Origin: Burkholderiales bacterium
Lineage (GTDB): Bacteria; Pseudomonadota; Gammaproteobacteria; Burkholderiales; Nitrosomonadaceae
Reading direction: 5' to 3'
Assembly: GCA_024235795.1 (NCBI GenBank)
Contig: JACKLR010000001.1
Span: 1,116,001 to 1,180,000 of the forward strand
Length of the DNA: 64,000 nucleotides
In this document: positions 47,637 to 56,957 of the stretch, piece by piece
Position numbering within the stretch: the stretch's first letter is position 1
Layout: each line of letters begins with the position of its first letter
The notes under the pieces: generated by a model
Database searches by the model: none
What the model was told of the DNA's origin: nothing
Seen by the model: only the letters and a program-made list of their open reading frames with translations
Position numbers and translations under genes: made by a program

Positions 47637-47783
47637 ATTTTTCCTCATCGTAAATTTATTAATGAATAAAAACAGAGGGATGACAAATAAAACAAATCGA
47701 CAACAGTGATGCCACTTCATACCTGTCTTTCAAGGCATCTGAATGGGACAATGCACCAGGAATGCAATTAAATCCCAAAGCTA

Positions 47784-48906
47784 GTGTTTAATTGCGTAAA
47801 TTAGCTAAAGTATTTTTTATTTGGCTTCCTTTTACTTCCGGGCAACGCCATTTGAATGGCTGTGCATTCTGATTATGGCGCTCAATAAATGCTTCGATTG
47901 CATTTCTTAATTCCGCTACATTATTAAAACTTGCATTTTTCAATGTCTTGCGAGATAAGATGCCAAACCAGATTTCAATCTGATTTAGCCAACTTGCAGA
48001 AGTAGGCGTAAAGTGAAAATGCACTCTTCCGCCATATTTCTCCAGCCATGCGTCATTCTTCTTGTGCGTACAATAGTTATCTAAAATGACATGCACTTCT
48101 TTGTTTTCGGGTAAATCCTGTATCACACTGTTCATAAAATTCTTAAAATCTTCGCGCGTTTTGGTTTGAGTAGTCTGGGCTTTGATATGGCCCGTAGCCA
48201 CATTCAATGCTGCAAATAGATTCAAGGTGCCATGACGCTTGTAGGTGCTTTTATAGGCGCGCATCAATTTGTTGTCGCGTGTTTCAATGTATCCAACTTC
48301 TCGTTCTAAAGCTTGAATGCTGGGCTTTTCATCTACACTCAACACTAATGCATTCAGCGGCGGGTTCAGGTACAAACCAATTATAGTTGCTGATTTCTCT
48401 GCAAACTGAGGATCGGTACTGATACACCAACTGCGCGCCCTGTGCAGATAAATTCCCTCTTTCTTCAATGCTCGCCACACTGCATGGATACTTGCATTCA
48501 ACTGCTCTGCCAAAGTGGGACAATCCCATCTGGACAAACCATTTGGTGGATTCAACTTTAATGTGGCGAGCAATTTCTCCTTAAAATCTTCGCCGAACTG
48601 CTTAGGTTTCCCAGGACGTTGTTCATCTTCAAGCCCTGCAATACCGTATCGTGCAAACCGTTTGCGCCATTTACCGACTCGCGCTTCTGATGTTCCATAT
48701 TCTTGAGCAATCTCTTGATTCTGTTTGCCAAACGCGCAGGACAAAATAATTTCAGCTCTTTCAACCAGTCTGCGCTCGGCACTATGACTCCGAACAATTT
48801 TCTCCAGTTGTTCTTTCTGATCTTGTGTAAGTGTTATCTCTATAGCTTTTCTAGGCATAATGCCTAGTATACATCATTAATGAATGTTATTAATGCAATT
48901 AAACAC
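47784..48906 (-). mobile_element. Complete IS630-family element in a TA target
   Basis: The ends GTGTTTAATTGC and GCAATTAAACAC are perfect inverted repeats, and each is bordered by TA (47782-47783 and 48907-48908), the IS630 target. The repeats extend outward by G-C-T-A on both sides, so the exact edge may differ by a few bases. The element is about 1123 bp with one full transposase gene. Confidence 0.88.
47788..48858 (-). CDS. IS630-family transposase
   Basis: A 356-residue protein. The N-terminal helix-turn-helix pair has 'IAQEYGTSEARVGKWRKRFARYGIAGL'. The DDE domain has Asp in 'LSVDEKPSIQAL', Asp in 'VILDNYCTHK' and Glu in 'SWLNQIEIWFGIL'. It appears intact. The start codon lies inside a perfect 7 bp inverted repeat (CTAGGCA-TTA-TGCCTAG, 48851-48867) and has no Shine-Dalgarno, which could limit translation. 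Confidence 0.93.
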   Translation of the reverse strand: MPRKAIEITLTQDQKEQLEKIVRSHSAERRLVERAEIILSCAFGKQNQEIAQEYGTSEARVGKWRKRFARYGIAGLEDEQRPGKPKQFGEDFKEKLLATLKLNPPNGLSRWDCPTLAEQLNASIHAVWRALKKEGIYLHRARSWCISTDPQFAEKSATIIGLYLNPPLNALVLSVDEKPSIQALEREVGYIETRDNKLMRAYKSTYKRHGTLNLFAALNVATGHIKAQTTQTKTREDFKNFMNSVIQDLPENKEVHVILDNYCTHKKNDAWLEKYGGRVHFHFTPTSASWLNQIEIWFGILSRKTLKNASFNNVAELRNAIEAFIERHNQNAQPFKWRCPEVKGSQIKNTLANLRN

Positions 48907-49009
48907 TAGCAATTACCAAATACATGGTTTTCTCTGCTATAGGACGACGAGCGACTTGCCACCTAAGTCTACACTTTTGATTCCATAATCCAAAATAAGG
49001 AATCAAACC

Positions 49010-49315
49010 ATGATAAATACTATACAAATTCAGAAAAATAGAGAACCTTGGAATAAAGGCAAACTTGTGAGACAAAAGGCTCCACTTAAACTTAGGGAAA
49101 TTTGGGCAACACGAATAAGACTGCAACTATCGCGGAAAGTGAGAGACCTAGCGCTCTTTAACCTAGCCATAGACAGCAAACTACGTGCATGTGATTTGGT
49201 AAAACTAAAGGTTAGAGAAGTTTCTCAAGGAAAACAAATTTTAAGCCGAGCAATCATTGAACAGCAAAAAACTCATCAACCAGTGCAATTTGAAATGTCA
49301 ATTAGGGTGCTATAA
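49010..49315 (+). pseudogene. Truncated tyrosine-recombinase (integrase) gene
   Basis: The first ~95 residues match the start of short site-specific integrases: 'INTIQIQKNREPWNKGKLV', 'LKLREIWATRIRLQL', 'DLALFNLAIDSKLRACDLVKLKV' with the first catalytic Arg near 'LRACDLVKLK', and 'QQKTHQPVQFE'. The reading then turns into unrelated sequence and stops at 49315. The catalytic H-x-x-R and Tyr half is absent and is not found on the far side of the neighbouring element. Confidence 0.75.
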
Positions 49316-49398
49316 GGTTAATCAACCGTCAAGCATATCTACAGTAAAGATGTTTGTTTTAGTAGACATAATTCAGTGCACCAATTCGGGGGGCGAGA

Positions 49399-51681
49399 AT
49401 GAACAATGATTTACAAATCTCTGAAAGTGCTATACGTGCATACAACTTATGTGTTCGAAAAGCCTACTTGCTGATATTTTCACCGGGTTTGAGTTCGCTA
49501 AAAGACTATGAAAAGATGCAAAACACATTTAAGAATATTGTTTGCCAGAATTACCTTGGCTCAATTTCTAATGATTCAATTATTGAATCATTTTCTTGTT
49601 TAGCACTCTCGAAAGGTGTAGACATATTAACAAACGTTAATATGTCTGATGGATCATTCTCCATAAAGAATGTGACTTTAATCAAGACATCAGGCATCAA
49701 GTGTTTAAACAAATTGCGTTATGAGCCAATAATATTCTCAAGTTCTAATAAAATTAAATGTGAGGATAGAGCTGAGCTTTCGTTTTGCGGATATATGCTT
49801 TCAAGGTACTTTGGTTACCTGCCAGATAATGGGCATATCGTATTTTCTGATGGCAGAATCAAGACGATCAAAATATTGGTTAATTTACAGGAATATATAC
49901 CCGTCATCAATGTGTTGCAAGAATGGATAACGCAAAATAGTGATTCGCCGACCATAACATTAAATAAGCACTGCCCATATTGTGAATTTCAGCATGTTTG
50001 TTCCGAGGCTGCTTTACAAGGTGATAACCTTTCCCTTCTAGGTGGTATTTCAAAAAAACAAATCGGGAAATTCGAGAAGAAAGGAATCTTTACTATCAAG
50101 CAACTTTCATTTCTCTATCGACCTCGCAAGAGAAATCGACGCACAAGTACGGAACGCCTTGTTCATAAATATGAGCTTCAGGCACTGGCACTACGAACAG
50201 GCAACATATACATTCAAAACAATTCATCTGAGTTTCCCAAACATGATATTGAAATTTTTATCGATTTTGAATACTTGCCAGAAGAAGATTTTTTCTATTT
50301 ATTTGGGCTGGTTATTTGTCAAGCGGATACGCAAGAAAATTTCCAGTTTTGGGCGTACTCAAAGAGTGACGAAGAGTCAGCATGGAAAGACTTTGTTTCT
50401 ATCATTTCGCAATATGATAATTCTCCACTATTTCATTATGGTAGTTTTGAGAACAAAGCAATTTCAAGCCTTGGAAAAAGATATGAAACTCCCACTAAAC
50501 CAATTATTGAAAGGCTTGTGAATGTCAATACTTACATTTATGGGAAATTATACTTTCCAGTTTATTCGAATAGTTTAAAAGAAATTTGTAATTATTTGGG
50601 TATGTCGTGGAGTTCATCAAATGCTTCAGGGATACAATCCATCGTTTGGCGGCACAAGTACGACCTGAGCAGGAATGACATTTATCGGGATTTATTACAA
50701 ACGTATAATCGTGAGGACTGCCTGAATCTTAAAGGATTGACGGAGTATCTTAGACTTATCGCTTCTGATGCTGCTCATTTGGAACGGATTAGGTTTGCTG
50801 ATAATAAAAGTGGATCCATGCCGGAATCGGCATCCAATCTTTCAAAACAGTTGTCAAATATACTGATTTCGGCTCATGGAAAATATGAGCGAAAGAAAAT
50901 TAGACTTAAAAATAAAGGTAGTGAGGCAACAGCAATTGATAATAGTGGCAACAAAAAGAAAAAGCGACTAGTTTCACGAGATAGAAAAGTCAATAAAGTC
51001 GTTTATGTCCGACAGGGCCGCATTTGCCCAAAGCACCCCGGTCGTAAATTTATATCAACACAAATTATAGCTTCACGAACAATATTTGATTTAATTTTCA
51101 CAGCAAGAGGAGTCAAAAAAAATATTGTTCGGTACATTGGTAAAAAAGGAAATTGTACTGCTTGTCATCATAAATATGATCCACCACAAATTCGAAAGCT
51201 TGGGCCTGGAAAAATGTATGGACATGGTTTTATAGCATGGGTAAGTTATCAAAGATTAGCAATGCGTCTTCCTTATAACAAAATCACACAGTTAGTTGAT
51301 AGCTTTGGAGAGTATGTTTCCCCAAGCACTATAGCTGGATTATTTTTGAACTTTTCCAGCTTTTATTCAGAAACTGAACGGAAATTGCTTGAAAAAATAT
51401 TGAAGAATTCATTTGTTCATATGGATGAAACCACGATTAATATTAAAGGGGTTTCGCAATATGTTTGGGTGGTTACTGACGGAGTGCATGTGATTTTTAG
51501 GCTTACCGAAAATAGGGAGGCAGCAATAGTTCATGAATTGCTCAGGGGCTATAAAGGTGTGCTTTGCTCAGATTTTTACGCCGGTTATGACTCGGTTCCT
51601 TGTTTTCAGCAAAAGTGTTGGGTGCTGTCAAATTTCACCCTAATGGAGCCACCCGTTTTCGGTCTAATGGAGCCACTTTAA
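49399..51681 (+). pseudogene. RecB-like/RNase H-like nuclease fused to IS66-type transposase, 5' part
   Basis: Native sequence runs to 51625; the rest of the frame is IS21 sequence. Residues 1-270 form a TM0106-type RecB-like region with a Cys cluster 'CPYCEFQHVC' (192-202). About 285-445 is an RNase H-like exonuclease with D289/E291 in 'IFIDFEYLP', 'FHYGSFENKAI' and D440 in 'YNREDCLNL'. After a basic linker comes a zinc-type block 'RICPKHPGRKF' / 'CTACHHKYDP', then an IS66-like DDE domain with D676 ('HMDETT') and D725 ('CSDFYAGYD'). The remainder is at 54239-54750. The gene is AT-rich and follows a cut-off integrase gene. Confidence 0.8.
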
Positions 51682-51712
51682 AACGCAAATTTTCGGGTTC
51701 AGACAGGGTGTA

Positions 51713-52483
51713 TTATTTACCTTTTTTATGTTGTTTTTCAAGTTGCTCGTTCATAGGTTTAGGCGAGCGATAACTTTTGCCATCCAGGACAACACGGTAA
51801 GCGCCATGTCTGAGTCTGTCCAGGGTTGCAGCACCTAGCAACTGGTTGGGAAAGGCATCGCCCCATTCGCCAAAGTCCAGGTTACTGGTAATCACTGTGG
51901 CCGTGCGTTCATACCGTTCAGCCACCAGATCATGGAAGTCTTCGTCATGGGGCGGGCGAAGCGGTTTAAGGCCGAAATCATCGATAATAAGCAGTGGTAT
52001 TTTCGCCATATTCTGGAACTTGCGGTCATATGTGTCGGTTGCTCGTGCGGCGTGCAATGAACTGAGCAGTTGTGACTGCGAGGTAAATAGGACGTCATGT
52101 CCCTGTCGTACTGCGGCATGGCCAATCGCTTGTGCGATATGACTTTTGCCGGTGCCACAGGGGCCTGCGATGAGCACGGCAATCTTTTCTTCGATGAAGC
52201 GGCCGGTGACCAGTTCATGAATTAATGCCGAGTTGATGTTTGGATTAAAGTTGAAGTCGAACTGGTCGAGTGTTTTCTGGGTGCGGAAAGCCGCACGCCG
52301 CAAGCGAGAAGCGAAACGCTTCTGCTCTCGTCGCGCCACCTCATCGGCGATCAGCAGGGCGAGAAATTCAGGATATGGTAGCTTTTTATCGATTGCCTGT
52401 TTATTGCGGGACTCCAGTGAGTCGAGAATACCGGAGAGTCTGAGCTGTTTGAGCATCGGTGTCAGTTCGGGGATTGGATTCAT
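51713..52483 (-). CDS. istB: IS21-family helper ATPase IstB
   Basis: A 256-residue DnaC/DnaA-like AAA+ ATPase. Walker A is 'AGPCGTGKSHIAQAIG' (about 105-118), Walker B 'PLLIIDDFGLKPL' and the C-terminal 'SNLDFGEWGDAFPNQLLGAATLDRLRHGA' is family-typical. IstB forms oligomers on target DNA and activates the IstA transposase. It follows istA by 19 bp in the same orientation. Confidence 0.95.
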   Translation of the reverse strand: MNPIPELTPMLKQLRLSGILDSLESRNKQAIDKKLPYPEFLALLIADEVARREQKRFASRLRRAAFRTQKTLDQFDFNFNPNINSALIHELVTGRFIEEKIAVLIAGPCGTGKSHIAQAIGHAAVRQGHDVLFTSQSQLLSSLHAARATDTYDRKFQNMAKIPLLIIDDFGLKPLRPPHDEDFHDLVAERYERTATVITSNLDFGEWGDAFPNQLLGAATLDRLRHGAYRVVLDGKSYRSPKPMNEQLEKQHKKGK

Positions 52484-52502
52484 GATTTTCTCCTTTTATT
52501 AG

Positions 52503-54047
52503 TTAATGTTTTAGTAAGGTTTGTATGTTCCGGCAGAAGCGACCCTGGCCGGTATAGCTGTCGGTCAGATTGTCAAAGGCCAATTGTGCCGAGGGATGTT
52601 GATCGAGGCCTTTTTCAAGGATGGTCTTGACGGTGCGGTAGCGTGGATTGTGGTAATCCAACGCTCTTTGGCAGGCAGCTTCAAGCCGGGCAGCACCGTA
52701 TTTATCTTTCAGCCGGATTAATCCCTGGACCGCGCGCAGATTATCCAGCACCCGGTCGGCGAATAGTTGTCTGACCAGTTGATGACAGTGTTTACCGATT
52801 GCTTCCGATTGTTTCAGGCACCACTGAGGGTCGCGCATTTTCCAGGCAATGGCCTCCGGCGGCAGATGGTCATCTGAAGTGGAACGCGCACCAGGGCGCG
52901 ATTGCCGGGGGTGTACAGCTACCAGTTCATGGTCACGGAAAACCCGGATGGTCGCAGAACTGGCTTTTAACCAAAGCGACTGGCCGATCAGTCTGAATGG
53001 CACCGAGTACAAGCATTTCTCAAACTGCACATGACTGTCCCGATGCACCTTGACCTTGTGCCAGCTGGCCAGTTCCGGTGGATTGGTTGGCAAAGGTGTC
53101 AACAGCGGTTGCTCCAGGCTGAAGCGTGACAAGGGCTTTTCATGGGTGGAACCATGAATACGGTTGCCCGCTACATGGAGTATCCAGTCATGCAATTGCC
53201 GGTTGGCATCCTGTAGATTCCGGAATTCGCGTAACGGTGTAAAACTGTGCTTGAGATATTTGATACCCGATTCCACACGCCCTTTTTTCTGCGGCTGTCG
53301 AGGTGGACAGGCATCGATTTTAAAACCATAGCCTTCGGCACATTGCGCATAAGCTCTTTGCACTTGGGGGTCATAGATGCAGGCACGGGTAATTGCACAT
53401 TTGGCGTTATCAATAATGATCCGCCCAGGAACGCCATTGAACCATTCAAAAGCATGGCGGTGACAGTTCAGCCAGGTGTCAACCTTCTGGTTCAGGACAA
53501 GCTCGGCATACTGATGGCGACTCCAGCACAGTGTCATCAGAAAGAACCAGGTTTTAAGTTCTTCGCCCGTTCGGGTATCAACCAGTCTCGGGCCTGTACC
53601 AAAGTCAACCTGCGCCGCTTCGGCAGGTTCAAACTCTAGATGCATGGTGGCATTGGGCTGTGTTGGCTTTAATAAACGGACAAACCGATAAACAGAGGCG
53701 TAACTGCCGGCGAACCGATTGTTGCGTACCAGGGTTTGGTAGATAGTCTTGGCTTGTACCCCGTTGGCAACCCATTGCGCGACGGTATCACGGTAAGGTT
53801 CAACGCAGGAACCTGTCGTTGTAGAGGATTCTTGTGCCCGTTGATTCAAGTACTGTGCAAGCACTTCATCATCCGGCAGATGACGGTCTGTATCCAGCCA
53901 GCCCTGTTGCAAGGCAATTTGCCGCAGCGCCTTGGCTTTGGGCCGACCAATCAGCCCAGCTCTGGCTAATGCCCGGTCGGAATCTCCAAGTCTCATGCGA
54001 ACTATGATTTGACGATATTCAAACATTTCGAATCTCCTGTTGCTCAT
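52503..54047 (-). CDS. istA: IS21-family transposase IstA
   Basis: A transposase of about 514 residues. The N-terminal helix-turn-helix region has 'RQIIVRMRLGDSDRALARAG'. The rve-type DDE domain has Asp in 'AAQVDFGTGPRL', Asp in 'RIIIDNAKCAI' and Glu in 'KKGRVESGIKYLKH'. It appears complete. Two starts are plausible, ATG 54047 (GAGG 6 bases upstream, chosen) and ATG 54026 (GGAG 7 upstream); a longer frame reaches 54071. Confidence 0.93.
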   Translation of the reverse strand: MSNRRFEMFEYRQIIVRMRLGDSDRALARAGLIGRPKAKALRQIALQQGWLDTDRHLPDDEVLAQYLNQRAQESSTTTGSCVEPYRDTVAQWVANGVQAKTIYQTLVRNNRFAGSYASVYRFVRLLKPTQPNATMHLEFEPAEAAQVDFGTGPRLVDTRTGEELKTWFFLMTLCWSRHQYAELVLNQKVDTWLNCHRHAFEWFNGVPGRIIIDNAKCAITRACIYDPQVQRAYAQCAEGYGFKIDACPPRQPQKKGRVESGIKYLKHSFTPLREFRNLQDANRQLHDWILHVAGNRIHGSTHEKPLSRFSLEQPLLTPLPTNPPELASWHKVKVHRDSHVQFEKCLYSVPFRLIGQSLWLKASSATIRVFRDHELVAVHPRQSRPGARSTSDDHLPPEAIAWKMRDPQWCLKQSEAIGKHCHQLVRQLFADRVLDNLRAVQGLIRLKDKYGAARLEAACQRALDYHNPRYRTVKTILEKGLDQHPSAQLAFDNLTDSYTGQGRFCRNIQTLLKH

Positions 54048-54238
54048 GGTTATCCTCTGATAAAAAATCAACAGAATAACCAGCAGTAATAGAAAATCCG
54101 AACCTGAAATCTGGTTAATGATGCCTAGTGAATGGCTCCATTATGGTGAAAATTAAATGGTTCCATTACAGTGAAATTTCACTGGCTCCATTACGGTGAA
54201 ATTGGACTGGCTCTATTGGGGTGAAAACTGACAGGTGC

Positions 54239-54750
54239 ATTTGATTCGTGATTTAAATGAGAATCTTCGCAAATCTCCTTTTGATACTGAATTTGAGAAT
54301 TTCGTCAGTGCAGTTGGAGCATTAATTACTCCAATTCTTCAATCTGTGGAAAAGTATGGGTCAAAAACCAGGCATTTACGCAAATTTCGATCAAGTGTTG
54401 ATAGTTTCTATGAGAATTTCATTGATAATAAAGTGTATATATCAGAAGTTACACAAACTTTTCAAAAACGATTTTTGAAGTACCGGAAAAAACTATTTGT
54501 TTTTATCGATATGGAAGGTATTCCTTGGAATAATAATGCAGCAGAAAGGGCATTAAGACATTTGGCAGTTCAAAGAAAGATTTCAGGATCCTTTGGTAAA
54601 GAATCAGTTACCGATTATTTAAGACTCCTAGGTGTTATGCAGACTTGCCGGTTTCAGAATAAGTCGTTATTACGGTTTTTGTTGTCAGGTGAGAAGGACA
54701 TTGATAGATTTAAGGGCAGTAAAGGTATATTAGGCTGGAGTATGCATTGA
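54239..54750 (+). pseudogene. IS66-type transposase, 3' part of the split nuclease-transposase gene
   Basis: Joining 51625 directly to 54239 gives 'QQKCWVHLIRDLNENL' without a frameshift and a 912-residue product ending at 54750. This part supplies the third catalytic residue, Glu845, in 'NNAAERALRHLAV', the typical IS66 C-terminal motif, and ends with 'SGSFGKESVTDYLRLLGVMQTC'. It has no start of its own, so it is not translated unless the IS leaves precisely. Confidence 0.85.
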
Positions 54751-54800
54751 TGTATATATTGTTTTTGAAGCTATCTAGTCACACATTAATATATTATCAA

Positions 54801-55229
54801 TCATGTATCAGCAAGATATAGCTCCACCGTGGCAGTTGTCCAAGTGGCAATGCCTGCGCCAAAAAAGTCTTTGTCTTCTGTCCATACAGGACAATCGAGT
54901 AACAGGGCTGCGGCTACAGCAGGCCAATCATTGACATCACGGGATGAAATGCGTGATTTTGCCTTGCTCTCTAACTCAATTAAAATGTCATCAGCAATGA
55001 CCTGAACAGTATTCAAAATTCCGGCATATACTGGCCGCCAGATTGATTCACTCAAGTTATGCTTGGTCATCAGTTCTGTTGAGAGATAAAATTCCGCTTC
55101 GGTAACATTTGTCTCTGCCATATAAAATGCAACTAAACCGCAGTAATGTTCAATTAAATACCTAACTCGATGACCCAATACAGCACGAATAAGAATATTG
55201 GCATCAATGACTAAACGCTTATGTTGCAT
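54801..55229 (-). CDS. PIN-domain toxin (VapC-like ribonuclease)
   Basis: A 142-residue PIN-domain protein. Acidic metal-binding residues are in 'LVIDANILIRAV', in 'VTEAEF', in 'SRDVNDWPAVAAALLL' and in 'VWTEDKDFFG', the expected four-acid pattern of an RNA-cleaving VapC. The antitoxin gene lies immediately upstream with an 11-base overlap, so the two are made together and the toxin is held inactive. It is the last gene before the right-hand repeat of the island. Confidence 0.85.
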   Translation of the reverse strand: MQHKRLVIDANILIRAVLGHRVRYLIEHYCGLVAFYMAETNVTEAEFYLSTELMTKHNLSESIWRPVYAGILNTVQVIADDILIELESKAKSRISSRDVNDWPAVAAALLLDCPVWTEDKDFFGAGIATWTTATVELYLADT

Positions 55230-55482
55230 GTGAACGCTGCCGCCGCCATTGTCTAAATTCTTCCAACAACTCGTCTTCTTTGAGGCCCAACCGGACTAAT
55301 TCATCATCCATGCGCTTTCCTGCTTCTAGGAGCGCTTCACGCTGAGTTTGCCCTGGCCGTTTTGGAACAGGAATAAAAAAACCGATGGTTTGTCCGTGTC
55401 TTGTAACTTCAATAGTTTCACTTGATTCGAGAAACAATGATAACTTTTCGCGCAGTTCTCTCACGCCAATACGTTGAGTCAT
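55219..55482 (-). CDS. Phd/VapB-type antitoxin
   Basis: An 87-residue protein with the Phd/YefM N-terminal fold, 'QRIGVRELREKLSLFLESSETIEVTRHGQTIGFFIPV', which binds DNA, and a charged C-terminal tail that would wrap the PIN toxin. ATG 55482 has GGGGG 6 bases upstream; a TTG four codons earlier is not needed. It precedes and overlaps the toxin gene. Autorepression through the upstream 12-bp-spaced repeats is likely. Confidence 0.83.
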   Translation of the reverse strand: MTQRIGVRELREKLSLFLESSETIEVTRHGQTIGFFIPVPKRPGQTQREALLEAGKRMDDELVRLGLKEDELLEEFRQWRRQRSHAT

Positions 55483-55501
55483 AAAAACCCCCAATTAGTG
55501 C

Positions 55502-55523
55502 ACTCAATTGTGTACTCAATTGT
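55502..55523 (-). promoter_or_regulatory. Candidate antitoxin operator
   Basis: ACTCAATTGT occurs twice (55502-55511 and 55514-55523), starting 20 bp before the antitoxin ATG. Each copy holds the palindrome CAATTG. The spacing of 12 bp puts the copies on roughly one face of the helix, as expected for cooperative autorepression. Confidence 0.5.
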
Positions 55524-55630
55524 AACAAACTAGTTACCTTTATGGCATATTTTTTTCGGCGCATTAATTAAATTGAATCAACCAAAGTCCGCAATGCGTC
55601 GATTAGCGCCATGTAATAGGCGTTTCAAAA

Positions 55631-56285
55631 AACCGTTGCCAAGAATACAGAAACCAAATCCGACCATGTTATAAAAAAATCTTTTCCATAAAAAATGAAC
55701 TACACTACACCTTATTTTAATTGAGGAAACCATAATGGCAATTTTTACCCATGTTACATTAGGTACAAATAATTTTGATGCAGCCGTTACTTTTTACGAC
55801 GCTGTATTAGGTGCGCTGGGCATCAACAACCTTGGCAAGTTTCACGATACCGCCATGATGTATGGGAAAGAATCTTTTGAATTTGTGGTTCTCACACCTT
55901 CAAATGGCGAACCTGCCTGTAGTGCAAATGGTGGGACTGTTGGATTTGCGGCAGCCAGTCGGGATGCGGTACATAAGTTTCATGAAGCCGGTTTGGCCAA
56001 CGGTGGTATCGATGAAGGCAAGCCCGGTCCACGCAGTTTTGCGCCAAATGCTTACGCAGCCTATCTGCGGGATCCTGACGGCAATAAGATTACGGCTATT
56101 TGTTTTGCCCCAGAGTAAATTTAACAGCTGAGTGATTGTTGACGCCAGTTTAAAACTGACCGGCTAAAGCTATTCATACTAATTGAATTCTGACCTGGCA
56201 ACCCACGTAACCGGCTTAACTCTTGAGGAGGTCTGAAACGGTAGCCGGTTTTAATGTTGCAACAGAAAAAGACGGCTGTCGGCCA
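55631..56285 (+). repeat. Right copy of ~655 bp direct repeat bounding the island
   Basis: Same order and orientation as 40227-40880: leader, VOC gene and downstream segment ending ACGGCTGTCGGCCA. Non-coding parts have diverged more than the encoded protein, so the duplication is not recent. Confidence 0.88.
55735..56118 (+). CDS. VOC-family (glyoxalase-fold) protein, copy 2
   Basis: A 127-residue protein identical to the product at 40330 except Val52 in place of Ile52. I counted 23 base differences including the stop codon; only one changes a residue. This pattern shows that both copies have stayed under selection for the protein. The upstream region, including TTATAAAAAAATCTTTTCCATAAA and GAGGAAA before the ATG, is also conserved, so both are probably expressed in the same way. 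The substrate is unknown. Confidence 0.88.
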   Translation: MAIFTHVTLGTNNFDAAVTFYDAVLGALGINNLGKFHDTAMMYGKESFEFVVLTPSNGEPACSANGGTVGFAAASRDAVHKFHEAGLANGGIDEGKPGPRSFAPNAYAAYLRDPDGNKITAICFAPE

Positions 56286-56335
56286 TGAATAGCCAGTTGC
56301 CAGATCAGGCAATACATAACATGGCTCCATCGTGC

Positions 56336-56941
56336 TCATTTGAAACGTCTGAATGATCCTGTCACTACACCAAAAATCTCAAACTGTGTATCCGGCCGAA
56401 TGTAAATGGGTCTGTAAGTACCCGATGAATTGGCCGGCATAAGTCTTGGCATCTTGTTCGCCCCGTAGTCAAGGATTTTGATGGTGAATTCCCGATCAAC
56501 CACTGCAAGCACGATGTCACCGATAACTGGCGTTTTTGATCGATCCACCACAACTTTGTCATCCGGTAACAAACCCAGATCAATCATCGATTCTCCCTTG
56601 ATCGTCACGAAAAAGGTCGAATCGGCGTGATCAATTAGAAATTCACTGATATCGAGACGTTGCTCGACATGATCATCTGCCGGGCTTGGTAAACCTGCGG
56701 CAACTTTGGTAGAAAAAAGTGGCAATCGGGTTGGTTGATCGCTCATCGCGGGAATCAAAAACTCATCCACACTGTCCGCTTCATGACTGAAATTTTCTTT
56801 TTTGCATTGGTATGCGTCAAGAAAGTTTCTAATGTTATCTCTCTGACTTTTCGGTATGCGTATTGTGGTTGTCGGTTCGCCATATTTCCCCTGCCCGCCA
56901 GGCCTTCCTGCATTTTCTCTTTTTCCGCCACGATTTGACAT
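56336..56941 (-). CDS. UmuD-like S24 autoproteolytic protein with extra N-terminal domain
   Basis: A 201-residue protein. The C-terminal half is a LexA/UmuD S24 domain: cleavage-type Ala-Gly in 'KVAAGLPSPADD', catalytic Ser in 'TIKGESMIDLGLLPDDKVVVDRS' and Lys in 'REFTIKILDY'. The N-terminal 60 residues ('KRENAGRPGGQGKYGEPTT', 'TIRIPKSQRDNIRNFL') are basic and may bind DNA; they do not resemble UmuD or the LexA helix-turn-helix. No umuC lies nearby. A near-consensus LexA box sits just upstream. It may be a polymerase V subunit or a stress repressor. Confidence 0.78.
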   Translation of the reverse strand: MSNRGGKRENAGRPGGQGKYGEPTTTIRIPKSQRDNIRNFLDAYQCKKENFSHEADSVDEFLIPAMSDQPTRLPLFSTKVAAGLPSPADDHVEQRLDISEFLIDHADSTFFVTIKGESMIDLGLLPDDKVVVDRSKTPVIGDIVLAVVDREFTIKILDYGANKMPRLMPANSSGTYRPIYIRPDTQFEIFGVVTGSFRRFK

Positions 56942-56957
56942 TTTGAGTTACTCCGTT

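Larger units (their letters stand above)
51626..54233 (-). mobile_element. Complete IS21-family element with 5 bp target duplication
   Basis: Ends TGTCAAATTTCACCC... and the inverted ...GGGGTGAAAACTGACA match in about the first 25 bases apart from a few mismatches. GGTGC is duplicated at 51621-51625 and 54234-54238. Several extra copies of the TGGCTCCATTA...GGTGAAA motif near both ends are the multiple transposase-binding repeats typical of IS21. It carries istA and istB and is 2608 bp. Confidence 0.94.
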
